DNA from: Carallia brachiata
Taxonomy: Eukaryota > Streptophyta > Magnoliopsida > Malpighiales > Rhizophoraceae
Length of the DNA stretch: 64,000 nt
Assembly: GCA_021464245.1 (NCBI GenBank)
Contig: JADCRB010000002.1
Coordinates: forward strand, 2,967,073-3,031,072
Direction: 5' to 3'
Shown here piece after piece: positions 47,713-58,418 of this stretch. A program made the translations under genes and the position numbers. The notes below the pieces were generated by a model. That model saw only the letters and a list, made by a program, of their open reading frames with translations, did no database searches and had not been told where the DNA came from. Numbering within the stretch: position 1 is the first letter of the stretch; each line of letters starts with the position of its first letter.

Positions 47713-49811
47713 AAGCGAGTGGCACACATAAAGTAAACACAACGGCAGCAACCCAGCCATCCTCTCTCTCCTACTTTTTATCTCCTTGTGAGTGCCAACA
47801 GAGAGAGAAAGGCACAAAAAGATGGTCGAACGCGGCCTTACAGGCGAGGAGAAGAAAATGGAGACAGGCAGGGCTTTTCTTCAACACAAAGCTCTCTCTT
47901 TCTCTTTAAACATTGGCCCATCATTATCACTCCCATACCCAATTGTCACGTATTCTTCTTCTTCACCTCCTTCTACCAGTCTCTCTGTTTCTCTTTACGC
48001 ATTGTAGAAAAAAAATATAGAAAAAATTAAAAAAAGATTTCGACTTTCACTTTTTCAATTGCCGCCACCTCACTTCCTTCACTTTTTCTCGGTCTTTGTT
48101 GCCTACCATGTCAGAAGAAGAATTACCCCCCAAAAATATTATGGGTCGGTGCTAGATAAGCATTTTGGTCTTCTGTGTCTCTTTCCCTTTTGAGTTGTCA
48201 AAAGATGCCCACTTCCCAGAAAAAGTCCTGTTTTTTCACCATTGTTACGTGTAAGAATTTAGAACCCGTTGAATTTTGATCTGGATTCTTTTTCCTCTGA
48301 AAGTCTTCTTCATCTATGGTGATATAAGGTTTTCCTTTTTTTTCCTTTTTTTTTTTGTTTGGGTGAACTGGAAGGAATTGTGTCTTTTATTCACTAGTTT
48401 TCTTCCTGGTGGCAGGTTTGACGTGTTGTTATAATCCTGAAAAAGTTCAATTCGTGTTCTCTAGGGATTTGGAGAACTTTGATCAGGGTCTTAAAAGAGA
48501 AGTAGAAAAAAAAAAGATTTGGCTCTCTGGAATAGGAGGCAGATTATAGAGAATCAAGGTTGTTTGCAATATCAAGTGTCTTGATGATTGAAAATGCGAC
48601 GATGAAAAGAGAATTTCCAGATAATTAAACCAGTGAAGTATTGGCTCAGTGTTTCTCCACCAAGTTGGTTATTTTTTATTGGTATTTCGATGGTGAATTT
48701 TTTGCTGCGACCCCTTTTTCTATGCTGTGCTGAAAATAGAAATGAGGTCGGTCTTGTCGTTTAAGGGTCTTCGATAGGAACTGAAGGCGCCAGTTGCTGC
48801 TGATGCTTGTGTGGCTTTGTTACCTTGCCAACCAACCAACCATCCAAAGAAAGCTCCAAGTTTAATTCCTTGAGCTTAACGCTGCTGGAAGCTTTAGTTG
48901 TCAAATTGGATTTTTTGTCCATCTTCTAATATACTTTTTATTGCTGGCCGAACTTTCATCTTCTTGATCCTTTCGAGTTCTGAGGTAAATATTTTATATT
49001 TGTCATTTCTTTCATAGTCATAATTTATCATATGCCTGGTATTCAGTATTATCAACGTTGACAGAATCATGATCCACAGGATCATCCATCTGAACGACTG
49101 TGAGTGATCATTAGGACATTAGGGTATAATTAACCTTGTAAGGTTGCTGCTTGACCTTTTTGCACCAAAAATGTCAGATCTCCATATAGGAGACTAACAG
49201 AATTCTTGGTTAGATACTCTTGAAAAGAGTCTTTTCTCAATGCTTATGTGCATGCATGGGCCTCGATGATTTTCTCAATGTTATTCTAGTTTTTCATTTG
49301 GCTTTAGATGGGATCTGGGGATGCCCTGTGGGCTTTGTTTCTGATGGGAAAAAATGTGTATGATTGTCTATCCTTTCCACCTGCTAGTTGTGTGCTGTTT
49401 CATCCGCCATGCCTAATTCTGCTGTAAGCTGATACTGTTATTGCAAAATTCAGTTAACATCTTCTACCGTTGTATCAATGAGCATATTTGAGCTTTTTGA
49501 GAAAGAATTAGCGTCAGATGTTTCAGTGTCCCTATTGATGCCTAGTTTCTATTTGATGCAAGCACTCATGTCCCAATTCACCTTTTTTCCCTTTATTTTT
49601 TTTTTCCTCTCTTAACTGTTGATGATGCCAAAATTGTTTTGTAGTCTGTTAGTCTATATATCTGTCTTATGTTAAATTAACCATTGTTGATATCGTTTAA
49701 AGTGATTTTCTTGTACTTCTCCCCACAGTTTATCAGAATTCAAGGAGGCAGAGCTATGGAGAAGATTAGGATGAGCAAAGCATAAGATAGACAAATAATC
49801 AAGCATTCAGT
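47713..49811 (+). promoter_or_regulatory. 5' leader with an intron, upstream of the TRM start codon
   Basis: A strong acceptor (TTCTCCCCACAG, AG at 49727-49728) lies before the coding exon with no coding sequence upstream, so the leader is spliced. Candidate leader exon(s) lie within about 47800-48900; the donor was not identified. Confidence 0.45.
49756..49785 (+). promoter_or_regulatory. Upstream ORF of 9 codons
   Basis: ATG at 49756 opens MEKIRMSKA and stops at TAA 49783-49785, 26 nt before the main ATG at 49812 and in the same leader exon. It could lower translation of the main frame. Confidence 0.6.
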
Positions 49812-52800
49812 ATGGCAAAGAGATCAAAAAAACGCATGGTGCGGCATGGGAGAGACCAATCTGGCTGTATGTGGGGTTTAATTAGTATGTTTGACTTCCG
49901 CCATGGTCGATCAACTCAAAAGCTTCTCTCAGATAGGAGGCCTGTGAGCAGGCATGTTGGTAAGAGCTCTGATATGTATACTTGGTGCTAAATTTCTTCA
50001 AAAAAAAAAAAAAAAAAAAAAAGGCACTATTGAATGTCTTTGCTTGATGTCAGTCTCTGTGTTGCTGTAATCAACACTGGTTACAACATATTTGTTGTAC
50101 ACTTGCCTTAATGATATTTTTATTGTTCAACAATTTTGTTGAACTCACTCCATCTATCATTTTTCACTTTTTCAAGGTTCTGGAAACCCAAAGGATGATA
50201 CTGAGATGCTGCTCAATCTTTATGAAAATTGCCCAGACAACATTGTAAGTTTTTTTCCACTTTTGCTTTTAAACTAAACTTTGTAAACTTACTCGTGATA
50301 TCATTCCTAAGGAGGTAAAGAACCTTGACCTTTAACCATTGGTCAATAAGTTGATATCTAAGGGTTATAACTTTATCAGGATGGTGAAGAAACCACAAGA
50401 GCAGCAACAAGCATTGATAAGCCAAGCGTTAAGAAACTCATAGAAGAAGAGATGATCACAGACCAAGATGCACAGAAGGAGCCTAAAAGTGTTGAAGCGG
50501 AACTAAAACAGTCTGTTGTAGAACATGGGAGCTACAAGAGAAATATCCGCAAAAACATGAACAGAAGCCGCTCACAAAGCTGTGACATAGACCAAGATTA
50601 CCCGAAATTTGATGAAAACTTGCTATCCGAGCTGCCTTGCCTGCAGAATTCAGGCAGGCAATGTAAATATGCTGTTGCCATAGATGAAATAATAGAAGAG
50701 CTTTGTCGCCAGATTTATCAGAAAAGCAGTTATGTAAAGTGTGACCAGCGTGGCAAAGTTCACAGTTGTGTTAACCGGAAGAATCCTGAATTTGAAGAGA
50801 AGTTGAGTGAGGTCATCAACCATTTTGTAAGTCAGAAGCTTATCAATGAGAAAAATGCCCCAGAGGCTGGGGACAATCATCCTTTCAAAGAACTAAGGGA
50901 TGCTCTTCAGATTCTCATTTCTGATGAGGAGATGTTTCTGAAACTCTTGCAAGGTCCAAAATCCGTGATGCAGAAACATGTGCAGAACTTATGTAATGAT
51001 TATGCCAAGAGGGACATAGATACTTGGATACCTGTTGGATCTAATCCGTCAGAAGGCGAGCTCTGTGGATTAAGACAATCCGACGGAATTGTCCATGCGA
51101 AACAGCCCAAATTTTTCAGGAGAAGGTGCAAATCTCTGGAAAAGATTCCTTCAGGAGAATTTAACTCTTCTCAAACTTCAAATACCATTGTTATTTTAAA
51201 GCCTGGACCTACAGAGATGCCAAATTCTGAAAGTGACAGCAGTATAGGTCCATCGCCTCAATCAAATTGTATCCTCAGAAACAAGGGACCAAATGAGAGA
51301 GTTAGTTCCTACTTTTCTCTCACTGAAATTAAAAGAAAGTTGAAAAATGCTATGGGAAAGGAGAGACAAGAGGTTTCTTCTAAAAATACTTCCAAGAGAC
51401 ATTTTGCTGAGTTTCAGGCTACAAGAGATGGTGATAAAGGACCCAAAGAGGTTGTTGGGAGGAATTCTCCTAGTAAAGACCACTTTTTTGTTGAGAAAGT
51501 AGCCAGGCTTCCCATAGGTGTCAGAAAGGGGCAGAAACATGGCAAGTTGAAAGAAAGTGAAACAATTACCAAACAAGGCACAGCTACATGTGCCAATCAA
51601 AGGGTATCTAACATCTACTTTGAGGCCCAAACGCATCTCTCTGAAGTGCTGAGCAATGGAAATGGGGATGTAGACAGTTCTAGCAGACAGACTCCAAAAC
51701 CCCTTGGGAAGATACTCTGTTTTCCCGACTGCAATGCTTCTCCTATGCCAAGTCCTGGAAGGAATCAGGGCCAAAACTTTGCTGTGGCTGAGATGAGGTT
51801 GTCTGTTAGTGACAAATTTCAGGAACAAGAAGGCAATGCTGATCATTTAAGTCAAATATTGCTGAACTCAGATATTCAGTCCTGTGTCCTTGATGATAGC
51901 ACTGGTAGCAGTGCCAAATCTCCTTCAAACCCAAATTCAAACTTCTCATGCGAGCTTCTTGGTAAGGAAGGGGTGGACACCATTTGTTCCATGGAAGAAG
52001 TTATTTCTGAAGGTATTGCTTTCTAGATTTTCTGATATCTGACAAAAAGATAAAAAAATTTCTAGCCCATATTTTAGCTGAGCATTGGCCCCCTTAATCA
52101 ATTTTGCAGTCGATCTGGAGATTGTAAAATCAGCTGAAACTGTACTTCGGGAGGAGAACAACATCTTGGATCCCTCCTCTCAGACATGTGCGACTTGTAC
52201 TACCAGGCTTGAACAAAGTGGTGACCCCGCAGAACACTCTAGTGAAAGAGGATGCAATGAGAGCCTGAGACACGTAATTTCTATTATTGGACAATTATTT
52301 CTGCCAGTTCCTCCTCTCCCAGTATTCAAAATGTTATGTGATAACATGTTTCCGGTTCTTTTCCCAGGACTACTGCAAAGAAAACCAAAAACCATCTTCC
52401 TCGATACTCTCTCCGTCCACCTCTTCACCCACCAAGAATGTCGAGTATCCAGATTGTGTGTCTGAGACACCTGATAGGCGAAGCCCTATTTCTGTTCTCG
52501 AGCCACTTTTCCCGGAGGAGGACGTTAGCCCAGGAAGCATCAAATCGCAGCCTGGTACGTATGCATGCAGAAAGTTCAGTGATTTCAGATTCTGTTCGTG
52601 GATTTACATTACACAGCTTTGGCACTGATATAATTGCATTCTCCTATTTTCCAGTCGAACTACCAATGCAGCCTCAGAGAATTCAATTTGAAGAGTATGA
52701 CCCTTCGGCAGCAGATGAAAGCATTCCTTTGAAAATCTGTGTCGAAGATAAAGAATTAATATTTGAGTATGTAAAAGAGGTGTTGCAAGTCTCCGGAATG

Positions 52801-53220
52801 AACTGGGATGTAATCAATATGAAGTCATACGCTTCAGGCCAGCTTCTTGACCCATCAATATTGAATGCAGTGGAGTACTTTCCTAACCAGCTTTGCAATG
52901 AGAGGGAGCTTCTCTTTGATTGCATTAATGAAGTTCTCGTCAAGGTTCTTGACCGCTATTTCGGTGGCTGTCCCGGGTTATTATTTGTAAAACCCACCAT
53001 TCGACCTGTACCAGACATGAAAAATGCTGTTCGTGAGATCTGGGAAGGAGTTTACTGGCATCTTCTTCCATTGCCATTGCCTTGTACTTTGGATCAAATT
53101 GTCCAGAAGGACATGGCTAAGAGCGGAATATGGATGGATCTCCAATCTGACACTGAGATCATTGTTGTTGAGATTGTTGAAGACATCTTTCAGGATTTGA
53201 TAGAGGAAACACTATTGTAG
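49812..53220 (+). CDS. TRM-family protein (TON1-recruiting motif; DUF4378)
   Basis: Six exons with matching phases: 49812-49959, 50177-50244, 50380-52012, 52110-52273, 52368-52554, 52655-53220, all GT-AG, giving 921 residues. The N-terminus (GCMWGLISMFDFRHGRSTQKLLSD) is the motif found in TRM13/14/15/33-type proteins. The large third exon is mostly disordered, Ser- and Lys-rich. RRSPISVLEPLF in exon 5 is the TRM short motif preceding the C-terminal domain. Exon 6 encodes DUF4378 (about residues 745-918; LIFEYVKEVLQVSG, ELLFDCINEVL, DLIEETLL). TRM proteins bring TON1/PP2A complexes to cortical microtubules and affect division-plane and cell shape; the role of this member is inferred. The start is chosen because it matches the family N-terminus; an uORF lies just upstream. 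Confidence 0.92.
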
Positions 53221-53774
53221 CTTTGTTGAACAGTCTGGAATTGGAAGGTGCTTTCATAGTGTTAAATTTTCACACGCAAAAATATCTCACTTCTTGAACT
53301 TGTAAAATTGTTTCTGGGTAGGGGTGAAGTTCAACCAAACCGCTCCTTGTGCATTACTTGCGATGAAAGCCAATATGGTGTCAGCAACAGCAGCTGAAGA
53401 AAGAGAGCGTGATGACAAAAAGGCAAACAAATAGAAACCACCACGCTTACAGAAAAGCAATTGAGTCCTTCAAAATCCAGACTGTCCTCTTTTGTTCTCT
53501 ACAATTATATTGATATCAATACCAACAAGTATTTGTTCAGAACTCCAAGCGGATTCACCAGTCAATGTGCAAGGATTCGAAACTTAAAGATTATTTATTA
53601 CAATGGGAGAAAACCTACAAATACTTTAGGCCCTGTTGGGTTTTGTTGTTGAAAATTATTGTTAATATTATTGATTATCGATTGCTGTTATTGATTATTG
53701 TTGTTGATAAATAAAATGAAATTGAGTGTTTACATTAATATTGATTGATTACTGTTCGGAGAGTAAAATAAATA
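53221..53774. other. TRM gene 3' region and TIR-like sequence
   Basis: Probably 3'UTR for the first few hundred bases. From about 53629 (GGCCCTGTTGGGTTTTGTTG) the sequence resembles the end of a small AT-rich DNA element with TTGTTGATAA repeats; its other end was not found. Confidence 0.4.
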
Positions 53775-55083
53775 TTTTAAGACCCGTTTGGAGATGCTTT
53801 CAATTTTTTGTTTTCGTTTCTTTTTTTTTTTTTGTTTTTATTGTTTGCTGAATTTTTATATTTATTACTGTCAATTTTTGTTTTTTTGCTATAAGAATAA
53901 AAAAGTAGATAGAAAAAAGAATAGTGAAAGAAATGGTAAAAAGATGATGAATAGAAAGAGAAAAATGGTAGAGAGAGAGAGGTGTAGTGAGAGAATGAGT
54001 AGAGAGAATGATAGAGAGAGAAAAAGAGAGAGAAAGAGGGTAGAAAGAGAATGAGTAGAGAGAATGACAAGAGAGAAAAGAGAGAGGGTAGAGAAAGAAT
54101 GAGTAAACAAAATGGTGAGAGAGAAAAATGACAAAGAGAGAGGGTAGGGAGAGAACGAGTACATAGGATGGCAAAGAGAGAAAAGCGAGAGAGAGAGAGG
54201 GTAGAGAAAGAATGAGTAAAGAGAATGATACAAAGAGAAAAATAAGCGAGAGAGAGGGTAGAGAGAGAATGAGTATAGAGACTGAAAAAGTAAGAAAAAG
54301 TAGAGAGAGTCTGGGTAGAGAGAGAATGAGTAGAGAAAATAGTAGAGAGAGAAAAAGGAGAGAGAGTTGAGAGAATGGTAGAGCGAGAAAAAGGAGAGAG
54401 AGTGTTGATAGACAGATAATGGTAGGGAGAAATAACAGAGAAAGAGGGTAGAGAGAGAATGGTAGAGCGAAAAAAAAGAGAGAGAATGAGTAAAGAGAAT
54501 GGTAGAGCAAGAAAAAGGAGGGAGAGTGAGTAGAGAGAGAATGGTAGAGATAGAAAAAGGAGAGAGAGAGGGTAGAGAGAGAATGAGTAGAGAGAATGGT
54601 TGAGGGAGAAAAAAGAGAGAGAGTGGGTAGAGGAAGAATAAGTAGAGAGAATGGTAGAGAGAGAAAAAGGAGAGAGAGGGTAGAGAGAGAAGGAGTAGAG
54701 AGAATAGTAGAGAAAGAAAAAAGAGAAAGAGAGGATAGAGAGAGATAGAAAAAGGAGAGAGAGGTAGAGAGAGAATGAGTAGTGAGAGAAATAGTATAGG
54801 GGGAAAAATATAGAGGGATAAAGAGAGGATAAATAAAGATAGATATGGTAAAGGGGGTGGATAAAGAGAGAAAATATTGTGAGAGAAAATATAGAAAAGA
54901 AAGTGAAAAATAAAATGGGAAAACTATCTTTTATTATTTTCTCAATTTATTTTTTTTTTAAAAAACACTTAACTTTTCAACAAAAAATAAAAAATAGAAA
55001 TAATACCAAACATGTTTTCTGTTTTTTTGTGAAAAATAAACGAAAAACAGGAAACAAAATCGTTACCAAACAGACCCTTAAAA
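53775..55083. mobile_element. TIR element with GA-rich minisatellite interior
   Basis: The left end TTTTAAGACCCGTTTGG and the complement of the right end TTTTAAGGGTCTGTTTGG form inverted repeats, each followed by TTTTTGTTTTCGTTT-like sequence. The ends are hAT-like in style. Almost the whole interior is a purine-rich tandem repeat. No transposase. Confidence 0.65.
53890..54870. repeat. GA-rich minisatellite, ~1 kb
   Basis: Irregular tandem repeat, about 50-60 bp per unit, built from GAGAGAG, GGTAGAGAGAGAATGAGTAG and AATGGTAGAGAG blocks. All purines on the plus strand except for a regular T in ATG/GTA. Open minus-strand frames of up to 236 codons (Ser/Leu/Phe/Tyr-rich) are an effect of this composition. 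Confidence 0.9.
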
Positions 55084-56974
55084 AGCAAGCTTGACAACCC
55101 TGTAACAGGGCAGGCGATAATTGGCACTTAGATATTGTCCGCATAAGTTGATAAACGTTGTTTTGCCAAGCATTCAAATTGAGGGAAAAAATAGAGACAT
55201 AAAAGAGAGAAATTTTTTTGACATTTGTTATTTGTTCATATGACGCTTAGATAAAAGACAGATTTAACCATGGATCCTTGTGATTTGCTGGTTAGAACAT
55301 TTCGTTCCTAAATCTTCTGAAACTGTTTGTTGAAGTCTCATGAGTGGTCGGTGGCCCTTATTGAACATCATACTCTCTCATAGTCAAGTATGTGATCCCT
55401 ATTAAGTATATATATATTTTTTAAAGATAGATATAATATCATAATAGCTCGTTGAATTGACTTGGAGTAACCAACATGACAACAAAGTGCAATTTCAAAC
55501 CAAATGAGTGAGTTTCAATCCATAAGTATAAAACATGATTAGGTGTGTTTTTTTTTAATCTTATTATAGAATAATCAATTTATTTGAAAAGATAATTTCT
55601 CATATTCCTTTAATTCATAAGGGTAGGGCTTAAACACGAACATTCACATGTATGTATTTGTATTGCATGGTGAAGCAATGAAAAAATTGTTATGCATTTA
55701 TGATATAAATAATTGTTGAAGTAATTATCAACGATTTTTGTTCCTTAGTTGACTAGATGTTCTTAACGTGGTTATTTGGGATTTATTAACAATCATTTTG
55801 TATAAGACAAAATATTGATTGTGTTTGCATGTTTATCAATAGACGGGATAACTAACTTTTAAGTTCTTAACTTTTAAGTTCTAAACTTTTAACTAACTTT
55901 TATAGATTTTTTCAATTGAATCCTATACTTTTTTGACTTTCAAATGAGTCCTAAACTTTTAATTTTTATTCTGTCTGAGTCCTTGTGAAACAAATTTTGG
56001 TTAAATATGCTGTTTATTACAGTTTTTAAAAAAATACGTAGTTATAATTTGAAAATCACAAACATACAGACATAGGCATATATCTCCCATTTTCCCTTTA
56101 ATTTGCCTCCTTTGAATACTACTCATTCTACCACAACACAGACCAAAATCATAACTCCAACAATATGACCTCTCTCTTTTCTACAAGGAATGCATGCTTT
56201 TCGTAAATCCACTTGCTACTAATGTTAGGTGGGTAGTTTAGAAATTAAAAGCAAAACACACACACTTATGCCAACAATAATTGCAAAAGAGGTGTCGAGA
56301 GAGTTCAAAGACATTTAAGTAAAGATAAATACAATGGACAAGCAAAATGACCTTTTTCTTGATATTTGTCAATATCACAGTCTAATAAAATACACGAATA
56401 TTTATCAAGTACACTAAAGATTATGACATTCCTCCAACATGCTAATTTGATCAAGCAACAAAAGAACTGGCACATGCCAATTTGGTTGTGGAACAAAAAT
56501 AAGAGACATTATTCATAATGCCATTTGGAGGAAGTAACAAAAAAAAAAAAAAATTCTTTGATGAATGCCAATCTCCAATTGCATCCATTAGATTTCCATC
56601 TCAGAATTGTCATTTCCATGGTTTCTTCCTAATTTTAAGCTTTAGCCTCTTGGCATTACATTGATCTTAACAAACCATATAAACACAAACCTCTTGACTC
56701 AAATGTGATTATTTACACATGGAATTAATATTGCTTGTGTATAGAAAATGGTAATAACCTGCAATTGCTGAGATGTTATGACATCGTAACTACCCCTATT
56801 TGCAGGTCTAGCTGATTGGGATATAGTTGTTGGTTGTGTGGTCCCTTTATTGCCTTATAAATGTCCAACCACATTTTTAGTGCCTACCTTTTTCTTTTTG
56901 AAACCATGTCTAACTTTCTTTTTTGTGTTTGCTATTGAAATGCATGTCTTTAGTCTTTGACCCCGTGTTCAAAT
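55084..56974. other. Intergenic sequence left of the young copia element
   Basis: Repeated TAAACTTTTAA blocks at about 55855-55990 suggest an old DNA-element end. Nothing coding. The last five bases CAAAT (56970-56974) are the left target duplication. Confidence 0.45.
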
Positions 56975-57156
56975 TGTTGAAATATGGATTGATAATTTGT
57001 AATTAGTGCTAAGGATTCTTTCCTATTTTCTGGTAGCTTAATTGTAGGGATTGACAACTCATAGACAGCTTGCATCTGTAGGTATTAATCTCTATATAAC
57101 TGTATAACTCATTGAAAGGGAAATACAAGAAAATCTGTTTTACCATCTGTTCAAGA
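56975..57156 (+). repeat. 5' LTR of the young copia element
   Basis: 182 bp, TGTTGAAATATGG...TTCAAGA. By eye identical to 61714-61895. CTATATAAC near 57092 may be the TATA box. Confidence 0.96.
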
Positions 57157-57367
57157 TGGTATCAGAGCCTAACCTTGAATCTGAACCATTGCCCATCAAA
57201 AAACCCTTGAAATCCATCAGACCCCTAAATTTTTTCTCTTCATCCAGACTATAGTTCAACATCGGCAATCCACCTTTAACCAACCCAGAAAAAAAAAAAA
57301 AAAAGAAAAAAAGGAGGGTCCATCTTTAGCCATCGGCAATCCATTTGCCACAAAAAAAAAAAAAAAA

Positions 57368-58030
57368 ATGAGTGAACGAATTGAATCCTCCACAACAAGA
57401 TCGGTGCCTGTCATTGTTCAATCTGAAGGAGCATTTAATGCAGGAATATTTCTTACTGAATCCAACTATGATGTTTGGTCTCAATTGATGGAAATGCATA
57501 TAGCTGAAAGAGAGAAGCTCTCTTATATTCGCGGCAAGACCAAGCCTCCTGCAGAGTCAGATGAAGGATATGAAAAATGGTATGCAGAAAATCAAAAAGT
57601 CAAGCGGTGGTTGTTGATGTCTATGAGTCCAGAGATTATGAAAAGGTATCTTCGCTTACCCACAGCCCATGAAATTTGGAGTGCTTTGTCAAAAGCTTTT
57701 TTTGATGGAAGTGATGAACTGCAAGTCTTTGCCTTGAACAAAAAATCTTTCACTGCTAAACAAAATGGAAGGTCACTCTCTGTATATTATGGAGAGTTGA
57801 CTGAAATTTTTCGAGAATTAGATCATCGTGATAAAATGGTCATGAAAGATACTGATGATATTATAGCATACAAAAAATCAATTGAACGGCAGAGGGTCCA
57901 CATATTTCTTGCTGGACTGGATAATGTTTCTGAAACTATTTGTGGAGAGATACTACGCAAAGAACGGGTCCCTGATTTGGAGGAATGTTATGCTTTGATT
58001 CGTCGTGAGGCAGTCCGTCATACCACTTAA
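57368..58030 (+). pseudogene. Copia gag, N-terminal part (frameshifted)
   Basis: 220 residues in the first open frame, resembling copia gag of the UBN2 class (FLTESNYDVWSQLMEMHI, KRWLLMSMSPEIMKRYLRL, IFLAGLDN). The frame ends prematurely at TAA 58028-58030. The gag sequence continues without a break in similarity in the next frame (58031-58140), then shifts again to the pol frame, where the zinc knuckle (CTHCNQTGHTKSKC, 58152-58193) lies. The start ATG at 57368 follows an A-rich leader. Confidence 0.9.
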
Positions 58031-58352
58031 AAGGTGAAATCGAAAACTCTGAAACTTCTGCCTTGGTAGTTCGCAATCAGCCCAACCCACAAGAACGAGC
58101 AAAGTCTACTCATTATAAGTTCATCAATGGCGTTGATAGGCTATATACAAGTGCACCCACTGCAACCAAACGGGTCATACCAAGAGTAAGTGTTTTGAAC
58201 TTGTGGGATTTCCAGAATGGTGGGATCATAATCGTGATCCACGAAAGAAGAATTCCAGAAAAATTTCTACCGCTGCAATTATGGAAACGAAGGAAAAAGT
58301 TGAAGAGGAAAATAGAGCCTCAGCATTGATAATGGCTGCAGAAAAAGGTTAG
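58031..58352 (+). pseudogene. Copia gag C-terminal part, zinc knuckle and stop codon
   Basis: Gag continues in a second frame, and around 58140 shifts into the pol frame. The CX2CX4HX4C zinc knuckle follows, then WWDHNRDPRKKNSRK. An in-frame TAG at 58350-58352 separates this from the protease. Three lesions in about 320 bp make a full Gag-Pol impossible without recoding. Confidence 0.9.
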
Positions 58353-58418
58353 GCTTTAGCTATTTCTACACCTATTTCTAATAGTGCATGGATAATTGAT
58401 TCTGGTGCTACAGAACAT

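Noticed and set aside
51262..51846. Minus-strand open frame of 194 codons
   Set aside because: Lies wholly antisense to the large third exon of the TRM gene and has no family features.
53800..54510. Minus-strand open frame of 236 codons, Ser/Leu/Phe-rich
   Set aside because: It is the complement of a GA-rich minisatellite; the composition removes stop codons, and several overlapping frames behave the same way.
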